Positions 26,403 through 36,638 of a DNA stretch of 37,681 nucleotides are shown one piece after another. This stretch comes from Candidatus Pullilachnospira intestinigallinarum (GTDB lineage: Bacteria > Bacillota > Clostridia > Lachnospirales > Lachnospiraceae), in contig DVIN01000004.1 in the NCBI GenBank assembly GCA_018711275.1, forward strand, positions 1 through 37,681, written 5' to 3'. The stretch's first letter is position 1. Each line of letters starts with the position of its first letter. The notes below the pieces were generated by a model. It saw only the letters and a list, made by a program, of their open reading frames with translations. It did no database searches and was not told the DNA's origin. Made by a program: the position numbers and the translations under genes.

Positions 26403-27230
26403 ATGGAAAGGATACGAAGTGATATGGCAGTAGATCAGAGTTTTGTGATAAAAAAATTGCAGAATATGGAGGAAATGTACGCGGTGTATTCGGCGGTGAC
26501 CAAGATGCCGTTTGCCACCTGTGACGAAGAGACCTTCAATGACCAGGTATGGGTTTTTGCAGATAAAGAAAAGGTACAGGAATTTTCAAAGAAATATACG
26601 GAAGATAAGATTCTTCTGATGGGCGTCCGGGTAAAAAAAGAGGAGGCTCCCATGTTTTATATGAATCTGTTTGCCATGGGAATCAATGAAGTGGTATTTC
26701 AGGATGGGGAGGCGCAGCATAAGATCCCGCTGGAGCATATAGTGCGGCTTCCGGATTACAGCGCGCTGCCGGAAAGGCAGCGTCCCGTGCTGAATCCGCA
26801 GCTGCAGCTGACCGCCATCTATTTCCTGCAGGCACTGCGCCGGCCGGGGGTAAAGCCGGACAGAGAGACTCTGAGGGATCTGGAGGAGGAGATGTCGGTG
26901 AATCTGGTGAAATCCAAATTTCTTCTGCCGGTGGAAGTGGAGGAAAAAGAGGACAAAACCCCCGGGAATATTCGTGTGATCTATGTACAGAATAAAGAGG
27001 GAGACCGGTTCCAGCCGATTTTTACCGACACCAATGAGATGCTGAAACATTATCGAAATAAACAGACGAAACACAGACTCCTTCAGGTGCCCTTCGATCA
27101 GCTCCCCAAATACATGATCAAGGACATTAAGGGGTATGTGCTGAATCCGGAAGGATTTAATCTGGTACTCAGTCAGAAACAGATTCAGCAGCTGCTCACG
27201 TTTTATAAACCGGACAACGAAAAACAGTAA
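26403..27230 (+). CDS. SseB-family domain protein of unknown function
   Basis: 275 aa. The N-terminal half resembles the SseB N-terminal domain as found in many Firmicutes: MPFATCDEETFNDQVWVFADKEKVQEF, then FYMNLFAMGINEVVFQDG. The C-terminal half contains another SseB-like stretch (FQPIFTDTNEMLKHY and VLNPEGFNLVLSQKQIQQLL; the NP..F.LVL motif is typical). Such proteins are cytosolic and mostly uncharacterised. The start is uncertain: ATG 26403 or ATG 26424; neither has an ideal SD (GGGA 9 nt before the first, AAGGA 11 nt before the second). The open frame upstream runs through the inverted repeat and is not believed to be coding. It may be co-transcribed with the M16 protease (63 bp downstream). 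Confidence 0.65.
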   Translation: MERIRSDMAVDQSFVIKKLQNMEEMYAVYSAVTKMPFATCDEETFNDQVWVFADKEKVQEFSKKYTEDKILLMGVRVKKEEAPMFYMNLFAMGINEVVFQDGEAQHKIPLEHIVRLPDYSALPERQRPVLNPQLQLTAIYFLQALRRPGVKPDRETLRDLEEEMSVNLVKSKFLLPVEVEEKEDKTPGNIRVIYVQNKEGDRFQPIFTDTNEMLKHYRNKQTKHRLLQVPFDQLPKYMIKDIKGYVLNPEGFNLVLSQKQIQQLLTFYKPDNEKQ

Positions 27231-27293
27231 CGCCTGTTTTGGCGCTGCTTCGGGATAAGGATCACGGATAACGGAAAAGAAAGGGAGAATTCT

Positions 27294-30215
27294 ATGGAAA
27301 TTACAGAATGTAAGGCATACGAACTGCTGCAGCATCAGATGATCGAGGATATCCATGCGGAGGGATATCTGCTGCGCCACAGAAAAAGCGGGGCGCGCAT
27401 CATGCTGCTGAAAAATGACGATGAAAATAAAGTGTTCAACATCGCTTTCCGGACGCCGCCGGCGGACAGTACCGGAGTGGCTCATATTCTGGAACACAGT
27501 GTGCTGTGCGGATCCCGGCATTTTCCGCTGAAGGATCCTTTCGTGGAACTGGTGAAGGGATCGCTGAACACGTTTCTTAACGCCATGACTTATCCGGATA
27601 AGACTATGTACCCGGTGGCCAGCTGCAATGATCAGGATTTCCAGAATCTGATGCATGTGTATCTGGATGCGGTATTTTATCCCTCCATCTACGAAAAGGA
27701 GGAGATTTTCCGACAGGAGGGGTGGAGTTATCAGCTGGAGTCTGAGGAAGGGCCGCTGAAATATAATGGCGTGGTTTACAATGAAATGAAGGGAGCGTTC
27801 TCTTCCGCTGAGGAGGTTCTGGACCGGGAGATTTTCAATGTGCTGTTTCCGGATACCCCCTACGGTGTGGAGTCGGGAGGAGATCCGGCGAAAATTCCGG
27901 ATCTGACCTATGAGCAGTTCCTGGATTTTCACAGAAAATATTACCATCCTTCCAACAGCTATATCTATCTTTATGGCGATATGGATATGGCAGAGAAGCT
28001 GGAATGGATGGATCGGGAATATCTGAGCAAATTTGACGCCATTTCGGTGGATTCCAGGATTCCAAGACAGAAACCCTTTGAAAAACCTGTGGAGCATGAA
28101 ATCTTCTACTCCGTATCGGAGAACGAATCCACAGAGGAGAACACCTATTTGAGCTGCAGTATGGTGGTGGGAGACAGCCTGGATGTGGAGCTGTGTACAG
28201 CTTTTGAGGTATTGGATTATGTGCTGCTTTCCGCCCCCGGAGCCCCGCTTCGTCAGGCGCTTCTGGACGCCGGCATCGGCAAGGATGTGGAAGGGGGATA
28301 TGACGACGGTATTTATCAGCCTTTCTTCTCTGTGATCGTGAAAAACAGCGAGCTGTCCAGAAAGGAAGAGTTTCTGCAGGTGATCCGGGAGACGCTTGGG
28401 AAACTGGTACAGGAAGGACTGGACCGGAGAGCCATTGCCGCCGGCATCAATTTCCTGGAGTTCCGTTTCCGGGAAGCGGACTATGCCTCCTACCCCAAGG
28501 GACTGATGTATGGCATTGATGTGTTTGACAGCTGGCTGTACGACGAAGAGAAACCGTTCATTCATCTGCAGCGGCTGGGGGCTTTTGACGCGCTGAAGAA
28601 AAAGGCGGAGGAAGGGTATTTTGAACAGCTGATCCGCACCTGGCTGCTGGAAAACCCCCATACGGCAGTGGTGGTAGGAATTCCCCAAAAGGGGCTGGCT
28701 ACGGAGCAGGAAAAGAAGACCGAGGAAAAACTGGCTGCCTATAAGGCGTCTCTTTCACCGGAGGAGATCCGAAAACTGGTGGAAGAGACCCGTCATCTGA
28801 AAGAATTTCAGGACGCCCCGGATGATCCGGAGGCTCTGGCAGCGCTGCCCATGCTGAAACGGTCCGATATTCGCCGGGAGACTGTGCAGCTGTACAACAC
28901 GCCCCACCAGGTGGGAGATACCACGGTGCTTCACCACGACATGGAGACCAACGGGATCACCTATCTGACGCTTCTGTTCGATACAAAACAGGTGCCGGAC
29001 GAACTGATTCCCTATATGGGGCTTTTAAAATCTGTTCTGGGATATGTGGATACAGCACATTATACTTATGGAGAACTGTTTAATGAGATCAATGCCAAAA
29101 GCGGTGGAATCAGCTGCGGGATTCAGATTTTCAACCATAAGGACAGGAGGAAAGACTGTACGCGGATGTTCGGCGTGCGGGCAAAATATCTGGCGCCCAG
29201 TGAGGAGTTTGTCTTTTCCATGATCCGGGAGATTCTTCTGACTTCCCGCCTGGATGATGGAAAGCGTCTGTATGAGATCATTGCCCGGCAGAAGGCACGG
29301 CTGCAGTCTTCTCTGGCGGGAGCCGGCCACTCCACTGCCGTAATGCGCGTATCTTCTTATTATTCTCCCGGCTCTTATTTTCAGGAGCGCATCAGCGGTA
29401 TTTCCTACTTCCGTCTGCTGGAGGATCTGGAAAAGAACTTTGAGCAGAGACGGGAGATGGTAACGGAGAATTTCCGGAAGCTGATGAAGGTGATCTTCCG
29501 ACCGGAAAATCTGATGGTCAGTGTGGTGACGGATGATGCGGGATATGAACATCTGGAGGAGAAGATTGCGGGGCTGAAAGAAGAACTGTATACGGGAGAA
29601 GCTGAAAAAGGACAGATTGCCTACCGGTTTGAACAGAAAAATGAAGGATTTAAGACTGCGGGACAGGTACAGTATGTGGCGGTGGGCGGAAATTTCCGGG
29701 AGGCCGGATATGAGTATACCGGAGCGCTGCGCATCCTGAAGGTGATTCTCAGCTACGATTATCTGTGGATGAATCTGAGGGTCAAGGGAGGCGCTTACGG
29801 ATGTATGTGCAATTTCCGAAGAACCGGAGACAGTTTCCTGGTTTCCTATCGGGATCCTCATCTGGCCAGGACCCTTGATGTTTTCCGGAAAACACCGGAT
29901 TATCTGAAAAATTTTACGGCGGACGAGCATGAGATGACAAAGTATATCATCGGTACCATCAGTGAATTGGATGTGCCCATGAATCCTTCCGCCAAAGGAG
30001 CCCTGTCCCTGAACGCATGGATGGGCGGCCTGACCCGCCGGGATCTCCAGAAGGAGCGGGATGAGATACTGAATGCCCGTCCGGAAGATATTCGTGCTCT
30101 GGCAGATTTGATGGAGGCTATGCTGGCTGAAGGAAATCTCTGTGTGGTGGGTAGTGAGGCCGCCATAGAGAAACACCGCGGTCTTCTGAAACAAGTGGAG
30201 CCGCTGGTCCGCTGA
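27294..30215 (+). CDS. M16C (PreP-like) insulinase-family zinc metalloprotease
   Basis: 973 aa, the size of single-chain presequence-protease (PreP/Cym1) enzymes: two homologous halves joined by an M16C-associated helical domain (~450-520). The inverted zinc motif HxxEH is H64-I-L-E67-H68 (VAHILEHSVLCGS), and the distal ligand is E164 in YNEMKGAF. The spacing 64/67/68/164 equals that of Arabidopsis PreP1 (77/80/81/177). LKDPFVELVKGSLNTFLNAMT is the usual substrate-strand segment. There is no signal peptide, so it probably degrades short unstructured peptides in the cytoplasm. The C-terminal half keeps the RLKGGAYG-like motif (RVKGGAYGC), which helps bind substrate. It is followed 18 nt later by era. 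Confidence 0.93.
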   Translation: MEITECKAYELLQHQMIEDIHAEGYLLRHRKSGARIMLLKNDDENKVFNIAFRTPPADSTGVAHILEHSVLCGSRHFPLKDPFVELVKGSLNTFLNAMTYPDKTMYPVASCNDQDFQNLMHVYLDAVFYPSIYEKEEIFRQEGWSYQLESEEGPLKYNGVVYNEMKGAFSSAEEVLDREIFNVLFPDTPYGVESGGDPAKIPDLTYEQFLDFHRKYYHPSNSYIYLYGDMDMAEKLEWMDREYLSKFDAISVDSRIPRQKPFEKPVEHEIFYSVSENESTEENTYLSCSMVVGDSLDVELCTAFEVLDYVLLSAPGAPLRQALLDAGIGKDVEGGYDDGIYQPFFSVIVKNSELSRKEEFLQVIRETLGKLVQEGLDRRAIAAGINFLEFRFREADYASYPKGLMYGIDVFDSWLYDEEKPFIHLQRLGAFDALKKKAEEGYFEQLIRTWLLENPHTAVVVGIPQKGLATEQEKKTEEKLAAYKASLSPEEIRKLVEETRHLKEFQDAPDDPEALAALPMLKRSDIRRETVQLYNTPHQVGDTTVLHHDMETNGITYLTLLFDTKQVPDELIPYMGLLKSVLGYVDTAHYTYGELFNEINAKSGGISCGIQIFNHKDRRKDCTRMFGVRAKYLAPSEEFVFSMIREILLTSRLDDGKRLYEIIARQKARLQSSLAGAGHSTAVMRVSSYYSPGSYFQERISGISYFRLLEDLEKNFEQRREMVTENFRKLMKVIFRPENLMVSVVTDDAGYEHLEEKIAGLKEELYTGEAEKGQIAYRFEQKNEGFKTAGQVQYVAVGGNFREAGYEYTGALRILKVILSYDYLWMNLRVKGGAYGCMCNFRRTGDSFLVSYRDPHLARTLDVFRKTPDYLKNFTADEHEMTKYIIGTISELDVPMNPSAKGALSLNAWMGGLTRRDLQKERDEILNARPEDIRALADLMEAMLAEGNLCVVGSEAAIEKHRGLLKQVEPLVR

Positions 30216-30233
30216 AGTGTGAGAGGAGTTTAC

Positions 30234-31139
30234 ATGAGAGAAGATTTTAAATCGGGATTTGCCGCCATTATCGGACGGCCTAATGTGGGAAAGTCCACCC
30301 TGATGAACCGGCTGATCGGGCAGAAGATCGCTATTACTTCCAGAAAACCACAGACCACCAGAAATAAGATTCAGACCGTGTATACCTGTCCGGAAGGACA
30401 GATTGTATTTCTGGATACGCCCGGTATGCATAAGGCAAAAAACAAGCTGGGAGAGTATATGCTGGGGGCGGTCCGCCAGTCTGTCAAGGACGCGGATGTG
30501 ATTCTCTGGCTGGTGGAGCCCACCAGTTATATCGGCGAGGGAGAGCGGTCCATTGGCGAGCTGCTTACCCGGGTGAATCTTCCGGTGATTCTGGTGATTA
30601 ACAAGGTGGATACCATCAAAAAAGAAGAACTGCCGGCATTTATCAATGCATACAAAGACCTTCATGATTTTGCCGAGATTATTCCGGTATCGGCGCTGAG
30701 GGGGCAGAACACCGATGAGGTGATCCGCTGTATTTTCAAATATCTGCCCTATGGTCCCATGTTTTATGACGAGGATACGGTGACTGACCAGCCGCAGAGA
30801 CAGATTGTGGCGGAGATTATCCGGGAAAAGGCGCTGCGCACACTGGAGGAGGAGATTCCTCATGGTATTGCCGTTACTATTGAGAAGATGCATCGAAGAG
30901 AACGGCAGGACCTTGTGGATATTGAGGCCACCATCATCTGTGAGAAGGAATCCCACAAAGGTATTATCATCGGAAAACAGGGAAGCATGCTGAAAAAAAT
31001 CGGAACCAGCGCCCGGTATGATATTGAGAAAATGCTGGAGGAAAAGGTTAATCTTCGGATCTGGGTGAAGGTTCGCAAAGACTGGCGGGACAGCGATGTG
31101 CAGATGAAAAATTTCGGTTATAACAGAAAAGAGATTTAG
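30234..31139 (+). CDS. era: GTPase Era
   Basis: 301 aa, standard Era length. It is an essential GTPase that binds the 3' end of 16S rRNA and acts in 30S assembly. G1 GRPNVGKST (14-22), switch [11 protein letters not shown]3 [10 protein letters not shown]4 INKVDT and G5 PVSALRGQN are all present. The C-terminal KH domain has the GxxG-type loop [15 protein letters not shown] and the usual ending [16 protein letters not shown] 30234 has GAGAGGAG upstream. The GTG at 30219 could extend it by five residues but lies on the SD. It is followed 5 nt after its stop by recO, a conserved Firmicutes pair. Confidence 0.97.
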   Translation: MREDFKSGFAAIIGRPNVGKSTLMNRLIGQKIAITSRKPQTTRNKIQTVYTCPEGQIVFLDTPGMHKAKNKLGEYMLGAVRQSVKDADVILWLVEPTSYIGEGERSIGELLTRVNLPVILVINKVDTIKKEELPAFINAYKDLHDFAEIIPVSALRGQNTDEVIRCIFKYLPYGPMFYDEDTVTDQPQRQIVAEIIREKALRTLEEEIPHGIAVTIEKMHRRERQDLVDIEATIICEKESHKGIIIGKQGSMLKKIGTSARYDIEKMLEEKVNLRIWVKVRKDWRDSDVQMKNFGYNRKEI

Positions 31140-31144
31140 AAGCC

Positions 31145-31891
31145 ATGAGTGAGCCGATTACTGTCACCGGCATGGTGCTTCTGGCTGCGCCGGTGGGAGA
31201 TTATGACAAGCGGGTGGTACTGCTGACCCGGGAGAGGGGAAAGATCACGGCCTTTGCACGGGGAGCCAGGAAAAGCAGGAGCCCTCTTCTGGCAGCGGCA
31301 AATCCTTTTGTATTCGGAAGCTTTCAGGTTTACGAAGGACGAACGGCTTATACCCTGACACAGGCTTCCGTAAAAAATTATTTTACGGAGCTGGCCAACC
31401 GGCAGCCGGGGGTGTACTATGGTTTCTATTTCCTGGAAATCGCGGACTATTACGGACGGGAAGGCGCCCGGGAAACCGATATGCTGAATCTGCTGTACAT
31501 CACCATGCGGGCTCTTTTGAATGACCGGATTCCCGACCGGCTGATCCGCAGTATTTTTGAACTGAAAGCGCTGGTACTGAACGGGGAATATCCCCAGACC
31601 TTTGAGTGTGTCTGCTGCGGCGCCAAGGAAAGACTGACCCATTTTTCCCTGTACCGTTCCGGCTGCGTATGTCCCGTCTGCGCGCCAAAGGTGCGGGATG
31701 CCCGTCCGATTTCACCGTCGGCTCTTTATACGCTTCAGTATATCATTGCCGCTCCCATGGAGAAACTGTATACTTTTACGGTGCGGCCGGAGGTGGAGGA
31801 GGAGGTGGGCCGTCTGGTGACCCATTATATGGAGCTTCATACGGACAGAACCTTCCGCAGCCTGGAAATCCTGAAAGTGATGGATTCGTAA
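31145..31891 (+). CDS. recO: DNA repair protein RecO
   Basis: 248 aa, family length. RecO helps load RecA on SSB-coated DNA in the RecFOR pathway. The N-terminal OB fold reads [21 protein letters not shown], then the [21 protein letters not shown] block typical of RecO. A C4 zinc finger sits in the C-terminal half ([21 protein letters not shown], then CVCPVC). It starts 5 nt after era, translationally linked. Confidence 0.95.
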   Translation: MSEPITVTGMVLLAAPVGDYDKRVVLLTRERGKITAFARGARKSRSPLLAAANPFVFGSFQVYEGRTAYTLTQASVKNYFTELANRQPGVYYGFYFLEIADYYGREGARETDMLNLLYITMRALLNDRIPDRLIRSIFELKALVLNGEYPQTFECVCCGAKERLTHFSLYRSGCVCPVCAPKVRDARPISPSALYTLQYIIAAPMEKLYTFTVRPEVEEEVGRLVTHYMELHTDRTFRSLEILKVMDS

Positions 31892-31947
31892 CGGTTCGGT
31901 TTCCTGCCGTGCTGCGGCACAGATTCCTGACAACAGTGAAAAATCTA

Positions 31948-31976
31948 TTGAAAACAGGACAGACAGAGGCTATAAT
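31948..31976 (+). promoter_or_regulatory. Sigma-A promoter before the lipoprotein gene
   Basis: TTGAAA (31948-31953), a 17-bp spacer and TATAAT (31971-31976). It would start a transcript that covers the lipoprotein gene and probably glyS. Confidence 0.75.
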
Positions 31977-32048
31977 AAACAGGTATATGTGGCAGGGAAG
32001 CCGGTTGAGAAAACTGCCGCACAGGAAAACGGCACGGGGAGGTTTGGA

Positions 32049-32669
32049 ATGAAAAAGTACAGCATGGCCCTGCTCCTGACCTTGTCTCTGGTTCTGACAG
32101 GCTGCGGGGGAATCGCAAAAGCGGAAGAGACTACCGTGACCGTGGATGATGACGGACGGATTACCCAGGCTTTGGTGGAGAATTTTTCCCTGGATACCTA
32201 CAGCAGTCAGGAACTGGAGGAACAGATTAAGGGACTGATCGACGCCTATAATGAAGAAAATCAGGGACAGAAAGTGTCCATGGAGTCCTGCCAGGTGAAG
32301 AATGAAAAGGCCAGGGTTCTTCTGGAATATGCGTCCGCCGCGGATTACCGGGCATTCAATCTGGTGGATTTTTTTACAGGCACGGTGGAGGAGGCACAGC
32401 AGGAGGGATATTCCTTTGACTGCGCGTTTCTGGATGCCGCAGGGAAAACCGTGGATGACGGTACGGTACCCGACGGATGCGCTGAAATGCAGGTGGTGAT
32501 CGTCAAGGAGCCTGTCTGTGTACTGGCGCCGGGCGAGATCCGGTATGTAAGCAGCAATATGGAACTTCTGGATAAGAACCGGGCCAGACTGGTATCTGAC
32601 ACCGGACTTACGGATGAAAATGCCCAGGTGGTTACGGATGCTTATGGCATCGTGATTTATGAAAAATGA
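32049..32669 (+). CDS. Lipoprotein of unknown function
   Basis: 206 aa. A signal peptide [20 protein letters not shown] with lipobox LTGC predicts a diacylglyceryl-Cys at residue 19 and anchoring on the outer face of the membrane. The mature part is acidic, with no motif I recognise. A run like [20 protein letters not shown] followed by [17 protein letters not shown] is also found in other uncharacterised clostridial lipoproteins. I chose ATG 32049 (GGGGAGG at 32037-32043, signal peptide begins there) over the upstream in-frame codon at 31989. It lies between recO and glyS with its own promoter; no terminator is seen before glyS. Confidence 0.75.
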   Translation: MKKYSMALLLTLSLVLTGCGGIAKAEETTVTVDDDGRITQALVENFSLDTYSSQELEEQIKGLIDAYNEENQGQKVSMESCQVKNEKARVLLEYASAADYRAFNLVDFFTGTVEEAQQEGYSFDCAFLDAAGKTVDDGTVPDGCAEMQVVIVKEPVCVLAPGEIRYVSSNMELLDKNRARLVSDTGLTDENAQVVTDAYGIVIYEK

Positions 32670-32680
32670 CAGATGCGGGA

Positions 32681-32764
32681 ATACCTGTATGGCCATTCGG
32701 CCGGAAAGTGAGGAAACCCCGCAAGGGGATACCTATATGGCCATTCGGCCGGAAAGTGAGGAAA
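32681..32764 (+). repeat. 48-bp in-frame tandem duplication in front of glyS
   Basis: Two 36-nt copies (32681-32716 and 32729-32764), starting ATACCTGTATGG and ATACCTATATGG, differ at one base and are offset by exactly 48 nt. Between them CCCC-GCAA-GGGG (32717-32728) is a perfect hairpin with a GNRA loop, and each copy also contains GGCC-ATTC-GGCC. The second copy supplies the SD (GTGAGGA) for glyS. The first carries an equal SD and an in-frame ATG at 32689, so an N-terminal extension of 26 residues is possible. Confidence 0.85.
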
Positions 32765-32766
32765 TT

Positions 32767-34161
32767 ATGGAAAAGACGATGGAGAAAATTGTAGCGCTGG
32801 CCAAGTCCAGAGGATTTGTGTACCCGGGTTCGGAGATTTACGGCGGACTGGCCAACACCTGGGATTACGGTAATCTGGGTGTGGAGCTGAAAAATAATGT
32901 AAAGAGAGCCTGGTGGAAAAAGTTCATCCAGGAGAATCCCTACAATGTGGGTGTGGACTGTGCCATTTTGATGAATCCCCAGACCTGGGTGGCGTCCGGT
33001 CATCTGGGAGGTTTTTCCGATCCGCTGATGGACTGCCGGGAATGTCATGAGAGATTCCGCGCCGACAAGCTGATTGAGGATTACTGTGCCGAGAAGGGCA
33101 TTGAGCTTAAGGAAAGTGTGGACGCCTGGAGTCAGGAGCAGATGACCGCCTTCATTGAGGAGCATCAGATTCCCTGCCCCACCTGCGGAAAGCACAATTT
33201 CACCGATATTCGTCAGTTCAACCTGATGTTCAAGACCTTCCAGGGTGTCACCGAGGACGCGAAAAGCACCGTTTATCTCCGTCCGGAGACCGCCCAGGGT
33301 ATTTTTGTAAACTTTAAAAATGTACAGAGAACCTCCAGAAAAAAACTGCCCTTTGGTATCGGACAGATCGGAAAATCCTTCCGCAACGAGATTACCCCCG
33401 GAAACTTCACGTTCCGTACCAGAGAGTTTGAGCAGATGGAGCTGGAGTTCTTCTGCAAGCCGGATACGGATCTGGAGTGGTTCGCGTACTGGAAGCAGTT
33501 CTGTCTGGACTGGCTGTACAGCCTGGGCCTGAAACATGAGGAAGTGCGCTACCGCGATCATGAGAAGGAAGAGCTGTCCTTCTACAGCAAGGCCACCACG
33601 GACGTGGAGTTCCTGTTCCCCTTCGGCTGGGGAGAACTGTGGGGGATTGCGGACAGAACGGATTATGATCTGAGTCGTCACCAGGAGGTATCCGGACAGG
33701 ATCTCACCTATTTTGACGATGAAGAGAACCGCAAATATATTCCTTACGTTATCGAGCCTTCTCTGGGCGCTGACCGTATGGTGCTGGCTTTCCTGTGCAG
33801 TGCTTACGATGAGGAAGTTCTGGACGCTGAGAAGAATGACGTGAGAACGGTGCTGCATTTCCATCCGGCGCTGGCTCCGGTGAAGGTGGGCGTACTGCCG
33901 CTGTCCAAGAAACTGAATGAGGGAGCGGAGAAGGTATTTTCCATGCTGTCCAAAAAGTGGAACTGCGAGTTTGACGACAGAGGAAATATCGGAAAGAGAT
34001 ACCGCCGTCAGGATGAGATCGGAACTCCCTTCTGTGTGACTTACGATTTCGATTCCGAAAACGACGGTGCGGTGACGGTTCGTGACCGTGACACCATGGA
34101 GCAGGAGCGGATTAAAATTGAAGATCTGGAGAGCTACCTGGAGAAAAAACTGGAGTTCTGA
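32767..34161 (+). CDS. glyS: Glycyl-tRNA synthetase (alpha2 type)
   Basis: 464 aa, class II aaRS of the eukaryote-like dimeric type (GlyQS-independent), normal length. Start region: [20 protein letters not shown], then [16 protein letters not shown]. Motif 2 is in [21 protein letters not shown] followed by [14 protein letters not shown], and motif 3 in [15 protein letters not shown]. The C-terminal anticodon-binding domain (~370-464) has [17 protein letters not shown] and [19 protein letters not shown] 32767 fits family N-termini; longer in-frame starts at 32689 and 32737 lie in the duplicated leader. No T-box leader is visible in the 97 nt between the lipoprotein gene and glyS. The gene is followed by a strong terminator. 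Confidence 0.97.
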   Translation: MEKTMEKIVALAKSRGFVYPGSEIYGGLANTWDYGNLGVELKNNVKRAWWKKFIQENPYNVGVDCAILMNPQTWVASGHLGGFSDPLMDCRECHERFRADKLIEDYCAEKGIELKESVDAWSQEQMTAFIEEHQIPCPTCGKHNFTDIRQFNLMFKTFQGVTEDAKSTVYLRPETAQGIFVNFKNVQRTSRKKLPFGIGQIGKSFRNEITPGNFTFRTREFEQMELEFFCKPDTDLEWFAYWKQFCLDWLYSLGLKHEEVRYRDHEKEELSFYSKATTDVEFLFPFGWGELWGIADRTDYDLSRHQEVSGQDLTYFDDEENRKYIPYVIEPSLGADRMVLAFLCSAYDEEVLDAEKNDVRTVLHFHPALAPVKVGVLPLSKKLNEGAEKVFSMLSKKWNCEFDDRGNIGKRYRRQDEIGTPFCVTYDFDSENDGAVTVRDRDTMEQERIKIEDLESYLEKKLEF

Positions 34162-34207
34162 TGGGATGACCGTGAAGCCGTAAGGAAAAACGGTTACGAA
34201 AAAGGCG

Positions 34208-34241
34208 AGAGCTTCCGCAGATGTGTGCGGAGGCTCTTTTT
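34208..34241 (+). terminator. Rho-independent terminator of glyS
   Basis: AGAGCTTCCGCA pairs with TGCGGAGGCTCT (12 bp, one G-U) and is followed by TTTTT. Confidence 0.9.
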
Positions 34242-34524
34242 AAATGCGTTTAGCTGCCGTCATCAGAAAGAATCAGGGGAGGCGGAAGATTCTCCATGAA
34301 TCCGTGGAAAACTGCATGGAATCGCCCCTGGCACTGTGATAAGATGGGAGAAAGGTTACCGTTTCGCGTTCCGCTGTCCCGCTTTTGTAACCGTGAAGCC
34401 GGAAGGCTGAACTGTCACGGGGAAAGCAGCGTTACGGACGGGGCCGGAGGGGCATTTATGGCAGGGAAGCCGGCAGAAGGGACGGTTGCGGCGGATGTGA
34501 AAAAATGTGGGAGGTTCTTACCTT
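34242..34524 (+). other. Leader region of the GH35 gene with short interspersed repeats
   Basis: No gene is evident. ACCGTGAAGCCG occurs here (about 34390-34401) and at about 34168-34179 before the glyS terminator. TGGCAGGGAAGCCGG (34459-34473) is identical to 31990-32004, 45 nt before the lipoprotein start; here it is 52 nt before the GH35 start. CCGTGA/TCACGG around 34391-34420 can form a stem. No convincing -35/-10 pair is seen; TGTGATAAG at about 34335-34343 is a weak extended -10 candidate. Confidence 0.4.
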
Positions 34525-36636
34525 ATGGAAATTGAAGTGACAAGAGAAAACAGTCAGCAGCAGGAGGAGAGAAAAAGACGGATGCTGCCCCTGATGGAGA
34601 CGGTGGGCAGCTATGGGGCCAACGGGTATTACCTGACCAAAGACGGGAAACCCTGGTATCCGGTGATGGGGGAAATCCATTTTTCCAGGCTTTCGGAGTA
34701 TCTGTGGCGGGACGCGGTGGCCAAGATGAAGGCCGGCGGCGTTCAGATTCTGGCCACCTATGTATTCTGGATTCACCATGAGGAGCGGCAGGGGGAGTGG
34801 GACTTCTCCGGTCAGAGAAATCTGAGGAAGTTTCTTGCGATCTGCCGGCAGGAGCATCTGCCGGTGTTTCTCAGGATCGGTCCCTGGTGTCACGGGGAGT
34901 GCCGAAACGGCGGCTTTCCGGACTGGCTGGAAAAGCGGGAGGATCTTAGACCGCGGACCAATGATCCCGCTTATCTGGATCTGGTGGAAAAATACTGGCG
35001 GATGGTTTACCGGCAGGCGGAGGGCTTTTTCTACGACCAGGGCGGCCCCATTGTGGGCGTTCAGATTGAAAATGAGTATGGACACTGCGGAGGCCTGCAG
35101 GGGAAGGCCGGAAGAGAACACATGCGTACGCTGAAGGAACTGGCCATCCGGCTGGGATTTCAGGCGCCTTACTATACCGCCACCGGTTGGGGCGGCGGCA
35201 TAGTGCCCGAGGGATTTCTGCCGGTATTGGCGGCCTACTGCGGCGCACCCTGGGATTCCAGCAGAGAGCAGCTTCCGCTGAATGGAAATTTTCTGTTTAC
35301 CCATTATAAGGATGACCGGAACGTGGGCAGTGATCTGCATGTGGGGGAGGAGACGGGATTCACCTATGACACGGAGAAGCTGCCCTATCTGACCGCGGAG
35401 CTGGGAGGCGGCCTGCAGGTGACCGGTCACCGGCGTCCTTTCGTCACCGGGGCGGATACCGCCGCCATGGCCCTGTGCAAATTCGGCTCCGGCGCCAACC
35501 TGCTGGGATATTATATGTATCACGGAGGCACCAATCCGGAGGGAAAGGATTCCACCCTGCAGGAATCTGCCGCCACCGGATCGCCCAACGAGCTGCCGGT
35601 GTGGTCCTATGATTTTCAGGCCCCGGTGGGAGAATTCGGAAGGATTCACGAGAGCTTCTATGATCTGCGTCCGCTGCATCTGTTCCTGAAGGATTTCGGT
35701 CATCTGGCGGCGCAGACCGATTCGGTTCTGCCCCGGTGGAACGCCAGTGTGCCGGAGGATTCGGACAGCTTGCGGGCGGCTCTTCGCCATCTGACCGGCA
35801 AAGAGATGGGATTCCTCTGTTATAATGGGCATCAGCGCCACGGAAGCGTCAGGGAGCGGACAAGTCAGTTTGAGATCCGGGAGAATGGCCATACGGCCCA
35901 GACGCCGCCGCTGCATCTGAAGGCAGATGGATACGGAATTTTTCCCTATGCCACGGAGGAATCCGGCGGACTGCCGCTGACCTTTGATTTCCGGGTATTC
36001 AGCTCCAATCTGCAGCCCCTGTGCGCTCTGGGAAGCGATGTAGTCTTTTTCGGGGAGGAAGAACCGGAGATTGTATGGGACGGAACAGGGGAGGCCATCT
36101 GCATTTCTTCCCGGGAAGCCGCTCATGGGCTGAAATACCCGGAGGAAGGACAGGAGCGGCTGTTTACGGCGGAGGGCTGTCTGATGGAGGAACAGGGGAA
36201 ACTGATCCTTCTGACGGAACATGCCTCCAATGAAGTGAAAATATACCCCCAGGGGGAAACCGAGATTCATTTCTGCCGGGAGGTACAGCCGGCCGGTACA
36301 CTTCTTGAAGTGGCGGAGGGAGAAGATTATGTGGAGTATGAGATACAGATTCGTGGGGAAAAGACGGAATGGCTCAATGATCTGTGGATCCGACTGGAAC
36401 TGTCCGGGGACCGGGCAGAGCTGTATCTGGACGGGAAAATGTGCCGGGACTGGTTCTGTCAGGGAAAACCCTGGGATCTCAGCTGGCGGGATCTGGGATA
36501 TTCGGAATCCGCGCGGGTGCGGGTATATCCGGCCAAAAACCCTGGCGAGGTTTATTATGAGGTGCCGCAGGAAGGGAAAACCGGTATCCGGCAGATGAAA
36601 CTGATTCCGGAATACCGGCTGGTGATCCGCGGATAA
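34525..36636 (+). CDS. GH35 beta-galactosidase
   Basis: 703 aa without signal peptide, hence cytoplasmic. The N-terminal TIM barrel (~25-370) shows family 35 features: PWYPVMGEIHFSRL, YVFWIHHEERQGEWDFSGQR, LRIGPWCHGECRNGGFPDWL and GGPIVGVQIENEYGHCGG, in which E184 is the acid/base. E292 in LTAELGGG is the nucleophile. YYMYHGGTNPEG closes the barrel. The C-terminal ~330 residues are beta-rich jelly-roll domains. It releases terminal beta-galactose, probably from imported oligosaccharides. ATG 34525 has GGGAGGT 9 nt upstream. It is monocistronic and converges with the DUF6062-type gene. Confidence 0.93.
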   Translation: MEIEVTRENSQQQEERKRRMLPLMETVGSYGANGYYLTKDGKPWYPVMGEIHFSRLSEYLWRDAVAKMKAGGVQILATYVFWIHHEERQGEWDFSGQRNLRKFLAICRQEHLPVFLRIGPWCHGECRNGGFPDWLEKREDLRPRTNDPAYLDLVEKYWRMVYRQAEGFFYDQGGPIVGVQIENEYGHCGGLQGKAGREHMRTLKELAIRLGFQAPYYTATGWGGGIVPEGFLPVLAAYCGAPWDSSREQLPLNGNFLFTHYKDDRNVGSDLHVGEETGFTYDTEKLPYLTAELGGGLQVTGHRRPFVTGADTAAMALCKFGSGANLLGYYMYHGGTNPEGKDSTLQESAATGSPNELPVWSYDFQAPVGEFGRIHESFYDLRPLHLFLKDFGHLAAQTDSVLPRWNASVPEDSDSLRAALRHLTGKEMGFLCYNGHQRHGSVRERTSQFEIRENGHTAQTPPLHLKADGYGIFPYATEESGGLPLTFDFRVFSSNLQPLCALGSDVVFFGEEEPEIVWDGTGEAICISSREAAHGLKYPEEGQERLFTAEGCLMEEQGKLILLTEHASNEVKIYPQGETEIHFCREVQPAGTLLEVAEGEDYVEYEIQIRGEKTEWLNDLWIRLELSGDRAELYLDGKMCRDWFCQGKPWDLSWRDLGYSESARVRVYPAKNPGEVYYEVPQEGKTGIRQMKLIPEYRLVIRG

Positions 36637-36638
36637 CA

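Noticed and set aside
32670..32766. T-box riboswitch upstream of glyS
   Set aside because: Only 97 nt are available, filled by the 48-bp duplication. No specifier stem, T-box consensus or terminator/antiterminator pair is visible.
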